Counted from the first letter of the stretch, positions 47,690-56,340 are shown. The stretch is 64,000 bases of DNA from JBALVT01 sp965262875 (GCA_965262875.1 CBDHGD010000003.1:1-64000); one strand, 5' to 3'. Program-made: numbers and translations. The notes: a model not told the origin generated them from the letters alone.

Positions 47690-48100
47690 ATGGCACATGC
47701 ACTACAGATCGATACACTCGCCTTCACCAAGAAGCTCCGGGAAGCGGGGGCCGAAGAAGGCCTGGCCGAGGCCATTGTTGAAGGCCTCACCGCCGCTGAT
47801 ACTTCGGAACTTGCTACAAAGTCAGATGTTGCTAAAGTTGAGAGCGCCTTAAAAGTCGATATTGCCGAAGTCAAAGGCGAGTTGAAGGCTGATATTGCCG
47901 AGGTCAGAACCGAGATTGCCGAGGTGAAGGCTGAACTCAAGCAAGACATCGCCGAAGTCAAAGTTGAAATTGCCGAAGTTAAATCCGATTTAACAACGCT
48001 TATTATGCAAAGCAGTAACCGCACAATTTACATCATAGGCGGGCTGATTGGTTTGCTGTTCGCTATCGACAAGTTACTGCCGCTCGCAGGGCTTGAATAA
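47690..48100 (+). CDS. Coiled-coil membrane protein, DUF1640-like
   Basis: 136 aa. AGAAAGGA ribosome site before the ATG. The N-terminal half is soluble; the middle is a coiled coil built from repeated KADIAEVKxE heptad-like units; one C-terminal membrane segment (IYIIGGLIGLLFAIDKLLPLA). This is the layout of the CCDC90/DUF1640 family. Function on plasmids unknown. Confidence 0.65.
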   Translation: MAHALQIDTLAFTKKLREAGAEEGLAEAIVEGLTAADTSELATKSDVAKVESALKVDIAEVKGELKADIAEVRTEIAEVKAELKQDIAEVKVEIAEVKSDLTTLIMQSSNRTIYIIGGLIGLLFAIDKLLPLAGLE

Positions 48101-48117
48101 GAGCCTGCCACAGAAAG

Positions 48118-48140
48118 CGGCCTTTCGAGGCCGTTTTTTT
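48118..48140 (+). terminator. Rho-independent terminator
   Basis: CGGCCT-TTCG-AGGCCG followed by seven T, right after the coiled-coil gene. Confidence 0.88.
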
Positions 48141-48204
48141 ATGTCCGGTGATTTTCGGGGTGCTTGCCTTGTCTTTAGAATGCCGCCAAAAATGGCGGCG
48201 CGGC

Positions 48205-48315
48205 GCGGGTTACCCACAACCCTTCGTCGTTCGATACTTGGGGTCTCTCTCCTACGGGCGCAAGGTCAGAACAAAATCTCCCATGGTCGATTGCGTTCTG
48301 ACTGGATAACCCGCC
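48205..48315. repeat. MITE-like repeat, copy 2
   Basis: Inverted, about 95% identical copy of 46093-46210, again ending in GCGGGTTA/TAACCCGC. It lies in a gene-free stretch between the terminator and the HU gene. Confidence 0.7.
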
Positions 48316-48422
48316 CCGCCGATAGACGATCCGTTCCTGACTGGATCGCCAGCTTCAGAAAGTGGCGCAGCCTTACAGCAAAAGACCAACCCGAAAGACG
48401 GTGTGGATACGATAGCAAGCGG

Positions 48423-48710
48423 CTATGCGTTCACCGCCGCTTTAAGGGCGGTGGCGGCACGAATGCTGACAGCCTTGTCAGCGTCCTTGCTGATCATCTC
48501 GCCGGTTGCCGGACTGCGTAACTCGCGGGCAGGGCGGTCACGGGTTTCAAACTTGGCAAGATCGGGCAGAGCCACAGCATCCCCTGCTGTCAGGCGTTTG
48601 CTGACAACTTTGGCAAGCGCATCCAGAACTTCGCTTGCCGTCTTCTGGGTGCATCCAGTTTCCTCTGCCAGATCTTTTATCAATGCGCTTTTGGGGATGG
48701 GTCGTGCCAT
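48423..48710 (-). CDS. HU family DNA-binding protein
   Basis: 95 aa. MARPIPKSALIKDLAEETGC...VLDALAKVV is the HU/IHF dimerisation helix pair, followed by a beta-arm region (DLAKFETRDRPARELRSPATGE) that is slightly diverged. AAGGAA ribosome site for the ATG at 48710. Bends or coats plasmid DNA. Confidence 0.8.
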   Translation of the reverse strand: MARPIPKSALIKDLAEETGCTQKTASEVLDALAKVVSKRLTAGDAVALPDLAKFETRDRPARELRSPATGEMISKDADKAVSIRAATALKAAVNA

Positions 48711-49342
48711 ATGGGGTTCCTTTGCGTGTGTTTCTGCTCGTGTGGCCTGAGCCACTTGCGGCAAACTATGCAGGGGATGGTACTGATTGCAAGTCTTGTT
48801 TGCTTCACAAGCCGCTCCGCACGGGCTGCATTATTCGGTGTCAGCGATCGGTTTGGCAGTGGCAAACAGCGTGGATGCGCACGGGGCTTGGCCCTGTCGT
48901 TTGATCCGCGCGGGCTGCATTGCTGCCGTCTTTGCCGGGTTAAGCAGTCATGCCATCTGATCAATCCGGTGGCACTGTCTTTGCCTGCGGCGGCATAAAC
49001 AATGTGGTTTATGTTGCTGGATCAGCGCAGACCTGCCTTGTTTCTTAAGATGGATCAATAAGCCTTGGCGCAGAGTGGACAAGGGCCTGCCCTATAGCAA
49101 CGTATGCTCATTCCAGAATCCTTGTGGTTATAGACAGGTCATCGCATACAGCGAGCGTGGTGCATTAAGGAGCCAATATGACGTCATATTGGCTCCTTAA
49201 TGCTTAAGTGGAGCAGACCCTCTTCAAGTCAAAAATTCCCCTTGGCCAAGGCCAATTCCGCGCGGAAGACAATTTTTAACGTGACCCCTCGGCTATCCCC
49301 AAGGCTTTTCAATTTCCCATCGAAACAAGGAAGGACCTTACG
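48711..49342. other. 630-bp gene-free region containing a long palindrome
   Basis: No gene is seen. It holds the 42-bp palindrome at 49162-49203 and should contain promoters for the HU gene and for the gene at 49343. Confidence 0.4.
49162..49203. repeat. 42-bp perfect palindrome
   Basis: Two 21-base halves (starting GCATTAAGGAGCC and ending GGCTCCTTAATGC) meet at GAC|GTC with no spacer. No mismatch. It could form a cruciform or bind a dimeric or tetrameric protein; without a T-run it is not a standard terminator. Confidence 0.75.
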
Positions 49343-49567
49343 ATGACCCATAAATATTACAATGTTTGTATCGCCACCACAGGCAAAGACGACAAAACCT
49401 ACTTCACCAAAGTCGGCGCGGCGTTTCCCGGCAAAGACGGCAGCAAAGCCATCATGAACATCAAACTCGATGCCCATTCCCTCAACGGCGAATACGTCCT
49501 CTTTGCCTCTCGGGCATGTAATGCCCTGTCGGCCAGCGGCACCCAAAACCAAAACCGGCAACGATGA
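49343..49567 (+). CDS. Small conserved-type plasmid protein with altered C-terminus
   Basis: 74 aa. MTHKYYNVCIATTGKDDKTYFTKV and AAFPGKDG...IKLDAHSLNGEYVLF resemble small plasmid/transfer-region proteins often found near relaxases. The last about 20 residues (ASRACNALSASG...) are encoded by a palindromic repeat (core at 49512-49526), so the natural tail may be replaced. AAGGA ribosome site. Confidence 0.6.
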   Translation: MTHKYYNVCIATTGKDDKTYFTKVGAAFPGKDGSKAIMNIKLDAHSLNGEYVLFASRACNALSASGTQNQNRQR

Positions 49568-49595
49568 CGTCGTCGAATAACCCAACTCCCCAACT

Positions 49596-49623
49596 GGGCG
49601 GCCCAAAGTGGCCGCCCTTTTTT
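49596..49623 (+). terminator. Rho-independent terminator
   Basis: GGGCGGCC-CAAAGT-GGCCGCCC followed by a run of six T, 29 bp after the preceding stop. Confidence 0.92.
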
Positions 49624-50014
49624 CTGTTGCAGCATTCTTACGGTGCTGTTGTCGTTGATCCGGTTTAGCGAAACGATAACAGTGTTTTAAAGCAACAGGT
49701 TGCTTTAACGGATCTCGACCGATCCTGTTTTTGTGGCCCTTGGGGTTCGGGCAAGCCGAACGCCACTTCGGGCTATTGGGGGCCTGTTCCGGCCCCCTTT
49801 CCAAATTGTGGGGCTTCCCCATGCTCGCTTTAAAAATCAAAGATTTTGAAACCTGCGCGTGGGTCCAGTCCCGCGCTAAAGCGCGAATTTTGAAATTCCC
49901 CGCCCCTTTCTTTCATCGCATTCAGATTTTCAGAGCAGCGCCCTTACGGGCTTGTCTCAAAATATGAACCATTTGGGGAATAACCTCAAACACAGCGCAA
50001 AAGGAAACGTCAAA
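49624..50014. other. 391-bp intergenic region
   Basis: No gene is seen. Presumably holds the ardC promoter. A short dyad CGCGCTAAAGCGCG occurs near 49870-49884. Confidence 0.35.
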
Positions 50015-50890
50015 ATGGCAAAAGTTGATATGCACGCAGTAATTACAAACCAAGTAATAGCATTATTAGAAGCTGGCACAGTGCCTTGGGTTAAGCCTTG
50101 GAGTATTGGCGGTTGCACATCCATGCCGCGTCGATCAACCGGGGCGTTTTATCAGGGCATTAATGTTTTAATCCTTTGGATGAAATGCACGGAAATGGGA
50201 TATTCTTGCGACCAATGGTTAACCTATAAGCAAGCGGCAGCTCTGGGCGGCCAAGTCGTCAAAGGATCAAAGGCAACGCGGGTGGTTTATTACAACAAGA
50301 CTATTGCTAAAGATGAAAACGACAAGGAAACAATCATTCCATTTCTGAAATCCTATAGCGTCTTTAACGCCAGTCAAATTGAAGGATTGCCGGCACAATA
50401 CGACCTTGAGCCAGCAGAACCAGAGGTTTTTGAAAATGAAATCATTGAACAGGCTCAAAATTTTGTTGATGGGACAGGTGCAGAAATCAAACATGGGGGC
50501 AATCGTGCATTTTATGCGCGGAAACAAGACCAGGTGACCATGCCGGAGTTGAAACATTTTCACAGTTCAGAGGCGTATTTTCAAACATTGAATCACGAAC
50601 TCATTCATTGGTCAGGTGCGAAAGCCCGGCTTGACCGGACCAAAGGCAAAAGGTTTGGTGATAATGCTTATGCCTTCGAAGAGCTGGTCGCGGATATGGG
50701 CGCGGCGTTTCTCTGTGCGCGTTTAAATATATCTCCGAACATGGAACAAACGGCGGCTTATATTCAAAGTTGGCTAAAAGTCTTGCGCGAAGATAAGAAG
50801 TTTATTTTCCGCGCCGCGAGCCAGGCATCAAAGGCGGTTGAATACCTATTCGATCTAAATCCGCAACAGAATGGGCAGGAGGCCGCATAA
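50015..50890 (+). CDS. ardC: ArdC-type antirestriction protein
   Basis: 291 aa. An N-terminal ssDNA-binding domain (ITNQVIALLEAGTVPWVKPW, YQGINVLILWM, YKQAAALGGQVVKGSKAT) is followed by a zincin metalloprotease-like domain with HELIHWSG and EELVADMGAAFL. ArdC proteins coat or protect incoming single strands and counter restriction in the recipient. AAGGAAA ribosome site for the ATG at 50015. It is more AT-rich than neighbours, suggesting separate acquisition. Located in what would be the leading region next to the relaxase. Confidence 0.88.
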   Translation: MAKVDMHAVITNQVIALLEAGTVPWVKPWSIGGCTSMPRRSTGAFYQGINVLILWMKCTEMGYSCDQWLTYKQAAALGGQVVKGSKATRVVYYNKTIAKDENDKETIIPFLKSYSVFNASQIEGLPAQYDLEPAEPEVFENEIIEQAQNFVDGTGAEIKHGGNRAFYARKQDQVTMPELKHFHSSEAYFQTLNHELIHWSGAKARLDRTKGKRFGDNAYAFEELVADMGAAFLCARLNISPNMEQTAAYIQSWLKVLREDKKFIFRAASQASKAVEYLFDLNPQQNGQEAA

Positions 50891-51087
50891 GCGCACCCTG
50901 CGCGGAACGCGGCGCGGATGGCGCTGGAAGGGTGCCTTTGGCATGGCCAGTTTGCCCTTTAAAAACACACAAAAACAACAGGTTAACACCCGTATTCTGC
51001 TTGTAAAAACACCCCGAATATGGTAAAAATAACCAAGTAAAACAACGCTTTAACCTAAGTTATCTATGCAAATAGAAAGGGTCTGAA

Positions 51088-51567
51088 ATGTCAGAGAAAC
51101 GCAAGAGGCTGCCAAGCCGACGCCCGTCCGAAGTGCGTAAAATCAAGATGCAGAATGGCCAGTCATTATATGTGACTTTGGGATATGACCCCATGGTTCC
51201 GGATGCGCCAAAAGAAGTGTTTTATGATCGCGGGTTTCGGGAGGGCGCAGAGTTGCAATTCATCGCCAACGATATGTGCATCATGATCTCTTTGCTGTTG
51301 CAGGCGGGGTATACAGCCAAGGATATTTCCAAGTCGCTTTCAAAAACCACTGTGGAAACGCCAACGGGTTTCTCGACTTCTCGCGCATCACATACCCGAG
51401 AAGCTGCCAACCCAACGGCTGAGGTGTCACAGCACGGCTCGATCGTAGGGTTGATCGTGGAGCAACTACAGATTGCCCCGTCATGGATGAAGGAAGCCGG
51501 GAACCGCACCGGCATCAATGCCGATGTACATAAAGCGATTACAGGAGGTCATCATGCAAGATTATAA
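51088..51567 (+). CDS. TSCPD-like hypothetical protein with an inserted repeat
   Basis: 159 aa. MQNGQSLYVTLGYDP, YDRGFREGAELQFIANDMCIMISLLLQAG resembles TSCPD-type domains found as stand-alone proteins in alphaproteobacteria. After TTVETP a palindromic repeat is inserted in frame (about 51360-51425, encoding TGFSTSRASHTREAANPT), then the protein resumes with GSIVGLIVEQL. Overlaps the next gene by 14 bp. Confidence 0.6.
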   Translation: MSEKRKRLPSRRPSEVRKIKMQNGQSLYVTLGYDPMVPDAPKEVFYDRGFREGAELQFIANDMCIMISLLLQAGYTAKDISKSLSKTTVETPTGFSTSRASHTREAANPTAEVSQHGSIVGLIVEQLQIAPSWMKEAGNRTGINADVHKAITGGHHARL

Positions 51568-52132
51568 CGCAGTGTCAAAATGGCATTTCGAGAGCGAGAT
51601 CGGCGAGAAGCGCGGCATGGTGTCCCTGGCCGAGCAGGACGGGATCACGGCGTTGCGTGTCAGGTTCGCCGATGGCGATACAGAGACCGCCACCATAGCA
51701 TTGACGCTGGCGCAAGCCGAGTTCCTGATCGATGCGTTGCCCGCAGCTTTGAACGTGGTGCGGTCGCGTCAGGAACGCCGGGCTTGGGAGGCGTCGCTGT
51801 ACGATCCCTTTGCCGATATTTGCGCGGATATTCCAGATAAAAACGGGGTGCCGCAAACCGGTCCGTCTCAGCCGGCCTCAAAGGCTGTGGCAAAAACACC
51901 AGCGCAGATTGCATCCGCTGCGGGTGATGCGCCGGACGACATGGCATCGGCAGACCTGCCAATCCCTGCGCGGCGCGGCGTGCCGTGGACGGCAGCGGAA
52001 GAAGCGCAGCTGGCAGAGAGCCACGGCGCGTGGCAAAGCGTTGATGCGCTTGCCGATCAGTTTGACCGCAGCCCGTTTGCAATCACAAAGCGGTTGGAAA
52101 AACTCGGCCTTATCGAAGCGAAAGCCGCATAG
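51554..52132 (+). CDS. Hypothetical protein with C-terminal HTH, 192 aa
   Basis: A perfect AGGAGG site precedes the ATG at 51554. The N-terminal region looks beta-rich (MVSLAEQDGITALRVRFADG), then an alanine-rich linker, then a Myb/HTH-like end (VPWTAAEEAQLAESHGAWQSVDALADQFDRSPFAITKRLEKLGL). Translationally coupled to the TSCPD-like gene. A DNA-binding role is plausible; family not recognised. Confidence 0.55.
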   Translation: MQDYNAVSKWHFESEIGEKRGMVSLAEQDGITALRVRFADGDTETATIALTLAQAEFLIDALPAALNVVRSRQERRAWEASLYDPFADICADIPDKNGVPQTGPSQPASKAVAKTPAQIASAAGDAPDDMASADLPIPARRGVPWTAAEEAQLAESHGAWQSVDALADQFDRSPFAITKRLEKLGLIEAKAA

Positions 52133-52317
52133 CCAGAAATCAAACTCCAGGAAATAGCAGGGCGCGGGATCGGATCAATCCCGCTATTCGGGGCCTTGGC
52201 GGAAAATGCTGTCGCCAAAAAAGCTCAACAACACTGCTACATTAACAACAAGAAACATTATGTGCGGAGCTGTTGGTACGCAATGTTAAAATGTTACCCC
52301 TTACACATTGTAAAACA

Positions 52318-52346
52318 CCTAAATTGACCGATTAAGTCAATTTAGG
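52318..52346. repeat. 11-bp perfect inverted repeat
   Basis: CCTAAATTGAC and GTCAATTTAGG with a 7-base spacer, downstream of the minus-strand FinO/ProQ-like gene and in the gene-free stretch 52133-52390. Terminator or protein site. Confidence 0.5.
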
Positions 52347-52390
52347 GCGCATACAGGCCCAGATACACCCCAATAAATGTACGGTTTGTC

Positions 52391-52930
52391 TCATCCCGAT
52401 TTGGTTTCTGCGGCTCTTTGATGGGCGTTAGCGGGGTCGCTTTGGCTGTTTTCGCGTTCGCGTTCCCGCCTTTTTATGGCGATTTTGATGCGCGCCTTCA
52501 ATTTCACCTGGTAGAATGCGCGGTCGCTGTCCTGAACCTTACCTGCGGGTTCCATGTTCAATGTATATCGCTTGGGCAGGACACACATGGCGTTGATATA
52601 TTGTGAGGATCCCAAATACTGGCCGAGGGTTTTGTTAAGTATTTTCTGCTCTTGGCTGCCGGCTTCAATGTTGTAGCGTTTTTCCAGCACATCGTTGAGG
52701 CCAATGGCGGCGGGAAAGGCGGAGGGGCTGCGGAAGTAAACGGGCAGTTCCGCGTGGGTTTCGAGTTTCAGGGCGGCGCAGAGCTGGTTCCGCAGCTTGT
52801 CGATGAAACCCGGGTGGAACTTCATGTAGTGCAGCTTGTCGTCGTTTTTCGGATGTCTTGACGTCCTGGCCGTGTCGATGCCGGTTGTGTCGGTTTGTGT
52901 TTTTTGCGGCATTGTTTTTGCTTCATTCAT
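52391..52930 (-). CDS. FinO/ProQ-like RNA-binding protein
   Basis: 179 aa. The central region AFPAAIGLNDVLEKRYN, LNKTLGQYLGSSQYINAMC, KRYTLNMEPAGKVQDSDRAFYQVKLKARIK follows the ProQ/FinO order (short FP...GI helix, R-Y-S-x-Y-hydrophobic block, then a D-G-x-P-A-G-like turn and a basic helix). Flanking tails are basic. FinO-type proteins chaperone antisense RNAs and control transfer or replication. Coupled by ATGA overlap to the IHF gene. Identification is moderate. Confidence 0.55.
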   Translation of the reverse strand: MNEAKTMPQKTQTDTTGIDTARTSRHPKNDDKLHYMKFHPGFIDKLRNQLCAALKLETHAELPVYFRSPSAFPAAIGLNDVLEKRYNIEAGSQEQKILNKTLGQYLGSSQYINAMCVLPKRYTLNMEPAGKVQDSDRAFYQVKLKARIKIAIKRRERERENSQSDPANAHQRAAETKSG

Positions 52931-53205
52931 TGTTGATTGATCCGTTGGTACAATCTGTGGGCTGCCCTGAATGCAGGAAGGCTCTTTGCCGGGGTACCGA
53001 CAGTTTCTCCGCTACGCGGGTTGCGTGCCCTGCGTGCTATGTAGTGTTTCAGGTTGAAACTGCCGAAGCCTCGTAATTCCACCCGCCGTCCCTGTTCAAG
53101 CCCCGCGATAATCTCTTCAAAGATGGTGGTGACCGCCCGTTTGGCATAGGCGTCTGTTAGCGCATATTCCAGGGCGATCTTTTCGATGATTTCACGGCGC
53201 GTCAT
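52927..53205 (-). CDS. IHF/HU family protein, IHF-beta-like
   Basis: 92 aa. MTRREIIEKIALEYALTDAYAKRAVTTIFEEIIAGLEQG (helices), then RVELRGFGSFNLKHYIARRARNPRSGE, the IHF-type saddle with the beta-arm tip. Bends DNA; IHF is often needed at oriT and in transposition. Start chosen at 53205; longer frames enter the repeat region. Confidence 0.85.
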   Translation of the reverse strand: MTRREIIEKIALEYALTDAYAKRAVTTIFEEIIAGLEQGRRVELRGFGSFNLKHYIARRARNPRSGETVGTPAKSLPAFRAAHRLYQRINQQ

Positions 53206-53382
53206 GGCCTGTTTTCCAGTTTTGTGGATGGGTAAAGCCTCTCGAAATTGCCGATCGTCCCCGTTTGTAACAGGCTTACGTGACCGGATCAATCACACAT
53301 CCAAAAGGCACACACATCCAAAAGGCTTTGACCTGCACGACTTTTCTTTGATATCATATCTTATGTGCTTCGCTGGACTGAC

Positions 53383-53640
53383 AGCCTCTCGGGCTGGTTG
53401 GCCCTGCCGGCCAATGGCGCATTTCATGCGCGAGAAGTTCAGAGACCGCATATGCGTAGCTTGTGCATTCCGGGAAAGCACATGACCAAAATTAAGTCGT
53501 TCAGCAATAGTTGGCAGTTTCTCGGGCCCATCGGACTGACAGCGCATCACATGCGCCGCTGGACAGTCAGTTTCTCGGGCCCGTTGGGATGGCAGCGCAT
53601 CACATGCGCGAGAAGTCGAGAGCCCGTTGGCGCGGGATTA
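53383..53640. repeat. Cluster of three short palindromic repeats, copies D-F
   Basis: Cores GCGCAT-nnn-ATGCGC at 53417-53431, 53542-53556 and 53595-53609, each accompanied by TCTCGGGC and CGAGAAG flanks. The region 53206-53682 has no gene and is built largely of these units. Confidence 0.6.
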
Positions 53641-53682
53641 CCCGGAAATCCATATCCGCTGATGCAACGGTTTCATCCGCGA

Positions 53683-53919
53683 TCACTTGTTGCGATCCTT
53701 GCCGGTACAATGGCGGTTGTGCTCTTCGAGCAATGTGGTGATGTCGAGGCGTTTTTGCTTTGCGGTTGTGATGAGCAGAAGCAGGGCGCGCAATTCCTGC
53801 GTGTCCATCGTGTTGAGCCAGTGCAAATCATTCTGGCTGATGCGGGCGTGGAGTCTTTGCATCATCGGCAGGTGGCCTTCACTGACGGGTCGTGTGGATT
53901 TCGGGTGTGGCTTTGGCAT
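53683..53919 (-). CDS. Hypothetical protein, 78 aa
   Basis: MPKPHPKSTRPVSEGHLPMM...HWLNTMDTQELRALLLLITTAKQKRLDITTLLEEHN: mostly helical and basic, no family recognised. A GGAAACC site lies upstream. Divergent from the relaxase region. Confidence 0.5.
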   Translation of the reverse strand: MPKPHPKSTRPVSEGHLPMMQRLHARISQNDLHWLNTMDTQELRALLLLITTAKQKRLDITTLLEEHNRHCTGKDRNK

Positions 53920-54435
53920 GGATCGGTTTCCAATTTCGGGGTCATGCCGCAAGGTGCCACAGTTTGCCGCTTTTGCCAATCCTGTAAAATCACATAAACT
54001 GCACGTTTCGCCAAAACTCGCCAGCCTTGCCAAAAGCGCATAGGCTGCCAAAACGTGAGCAGCTGAACGCCAGATTTTCGGCCTCATGCGGGTGCGGTTT
54101 TCGGGCTGGCTTGCGGCATCCCGATCCAGACGCAAATCCCGCCGCGTGATTTTGGCATCAAATTCGGGCCTCGGCGTGCGTTGTTTTCTGCCCCGAATTG
54201 ACCACCCCATCAAGGTTGTTTCCGGGCTTGCCGCGCGTCCGGTTCTGCGCTTGCCATCCGCATGACCGTTCCACGGATTGCAAGGTTTTGAGTGCGCGCA
54301 AATCTGCCAATCTTCCTTGTTTTCTTAGCATTCCCGCGCCAGCGGGCAGGCTTTGACCTAATAGGTCGAAGCCTTTTCGAGCGATTGAGAAATGCCTCTG
54401 ATGTTTCAAACTGTTGTCGGGTTTACCGGCAAATT
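53920..54435. other. 516-bp region upstream of oriT with no confident gene
   Basis: No ribosome-supported gene on either strand. It separates the small minus-strand gene from the candidate transfer origin. Confidence 0.35.
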
Positions 54436-54478
54436 CCAAGGGCGCATCTTTGGACAGGTTTGCGGGAAATGTGCCCGC
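54436..54478 (-). other. oriT: Candidate oriT of MobQ/Ti type
   Basis: The minus strand holds an inverted repeat GCGGG-CACATTT-CCCGC (54462-54478) followed 3' by ATGCGCCCTTGG (54436-54447). IncQ and Ti-type origins have an inverted repeat followed by a core like TGCG|CCCT; the plus-strand form CCAAGGGCGCA matches the Ti-plasmid core as remembered. It lies about 150 bp before the start of a MobQ relaxase, the expected place. The nick would fall between 54443 and 54442 on the minus strand. Confidence 0.6.
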
Positions 54479-54578
54479 GTTGCCCCAAAAGCCAATCCTA
54501 TATGAAAAACGAAGTTTTTAGGAAGGCGCGTTGCCCCAAAAGCCAATCCTATATGAAAAACGAAGTTTTTAGGAAGGC
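54477..54578. repeat. Two exact tandem copies of a 51-bp unit
   Basis: The unit contains its own hairpin AAAAAC-GAA-GTTTTT. It lies between the candidate oriT and the relaxase start; possibly iteron-like binding sites of the relaxosome, or a recent duplication. Confidence 0.75.
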
Positions 54579-54630
54579 GCGTTTGTACATTGAATTTGTA
54601 TTCAATGTGAAAGCGGTGTATTTAGAGGCC

Positions 54631-56340
54631 ATGGCAGTCTATTATTTCAATCGCAGTTCACTAGGAAGAAAGTCAGGTGGAAACGCCGTGGCTGCAGCTG
54701 CCTATCGCCATGCGACGCGGATGACCAATGGGCAGAGCGGGGAGACGAGAGACTATTCCGGCAAGAAGCCAGAGCTGGTTCACGCGGAGATTACCCTGCC
54801 CGCAGATGCGCCCGCCTGGGCGGCAATGCGCTATAGTGGAGAAGACGTTGATGCGGCGTCCATGCAGCTTTGGAATGATCTGGAACTTCGCGAGGATCAA
54901 CACAACAGGCGCGCTACTGCGCAATTGGCAAACAGCTTCACCTGCGCGCTGCCGGCAGAACTGTCGCATAAACAAAACATCGTTTTGGTGCGGGATTTTG
55001 TGCAGACATCGCTGGTGGGTGGTGGTGCCGTGGCGGACTGGGTTATCCACGATAAAGGTGACGGAAACCCCCATGCGCATGTGATGACCACACAGCGCAC
55101 ATTGGGGGAAAACGGGCTGGATCAGAAAATCCGCACCTACGTGGATCGGCGTCAGGACATCGTAAATCTGCGGTTTAACTGGGCCTGTGCCGCCAATACT
55201 GCGCTTGAAACGGCCGGGTTCGAGGCGCGGATTGATCATCGGCGGCTGGATGTGCAGGGCATTAAACTGGGAGCGATCAGCTTTAATGCGGAGATCGCCG
55301 CAAACATCGAACAGGGTGATGCCGCCTACCGTGTGAAGCAACGGGTGATTGAGGCGCGGCTGGAAAACGAGACTTACCTGATGGCGCATCCGGAGCACAT
55401 GCTGACGGTTGTGGCGGCGTCCAATCCCTTGTTTACCAAGGCTGATCTGGAGCGCGGGTTTCAGCAGTATTTGCCGACCAGTGTGGGGATTGACGGCATC
55501 GAGGGGCTGATGGGCCTGGCGATGGCCAGTGACGATCTGGTGCGTCTGGATCGCAAGTCATCGCGGGGTGAGGCGTTCATGACCACGCGGGCCGTGGTGG
55601 AGATGAACCGCCGGATGGAGCGCGATGCGCTCACGATGGCGCAAAGCCGGTTGGTTCTGGGGGCTGGCCATGGGTACGAGGCGTTGCCGGATACGCTGTC
55701 AAACGCGCAGCGTATGGCGGTGCGGTCGATGGTGTCGTCCCGGCGTCTGACCCTGGTGACGGGTTATGCAGGGGCGGGTAAAACCTTTGCGGTCAAAGCA
55801 GCCGCAAAGGTCTGGGCAGCGCGCGGGTTTGCGGTTCTGGGTGGTGCGATTTCGGGAAAGGCCGCACAGGAGTTGAGCGGCATCGAGGGGCAGGTTGCGA
55901 CGCTGGCGCAATGGGAGGCCAAGTGGGATCGCGGCGCGCGGCCGGCACAGGGGCGGTTTATCTTTGTGATGGATGAGGCCGGCATGGTCGGCACGGCAAT
56001 CTGGTCGCGGATGCAGGCGCGGATTAAGGCGATGGGCGGCAAGCTGATTGCGGTGGGGGATGCCGCGCAGTTGGCGCCGATACAGGATACGGCGGCGTTC
56101 AAGCATCTGACGAAGCTGGTGGGCCAGGTGACCATCGGTGCGGTGCGCCGGCAGGAGGATGCGGGCGACCGGCGGGCCACGGAAATGCTGTCGCGGGGCG
56201 GGGCGGGGCGCAGGCGGCTCTGGCGATTGATCACTATGCGCGCAAAGGGGCCATCCGGTTCGAGAAGAACCTTGGGAAGGCAATTGATGCGCTGTCCAAA
56301 GCTTATTTCGAGCATGAGGGCATGGACCGCATTGCGCTGA
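54631..56340 (+). pseudogene. traA: TraA-type MobQ relaxase-helicase, 5' part (frameshifted)
   Basis: Start at MAVYYFNRSSLGRKSGGNAVAAAAYR, the MobA/MobL opening with its catalytic tyrosine (YYF). The HUH site is HDKGDGNPHAHVM (about residues 140-152). A RecD-like helicase follows: GYAGAGKTF (about 377), VMDEAGMVG (about 446), GDAAQLAP. The frame breaks at a GGGGC triplication (56195-56209) and stops at 56340. With two repeat units it reads LSRGGAQAALAIDHY and continues into 56210-63923. It nicks oriT and leads the strand in conjugation; the truncated product keeps the relaxase but loses most of the helicase. Confidence 0.85.
56195..56209 (+). repeat. GGGGC tandem triplet causing the relaxase frameshift
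   Basis: Three uninterrupted GGGGC units. Removing one (5 bp) restores a single open frame of about 3095 codons from 54631 to 63923. Slippage-prone, so either a real length variant or a sequencing/assembly error. Confidence 0.85.

Noticed and set aside
53383..53640. CRISPR array
   Set aside because: Repeats are few, unequal in spacing, vary in sequence and occur singly elsewhere, including in coding sequence; no cas genes.
54292..54630. Extended N-terminus of the relaxase
   Set aside because: The frame is open, but it crosses the candidate oriT and the 51-bp tandem repeat; the MobA/MobL domain begins right at the ATG at 54631.
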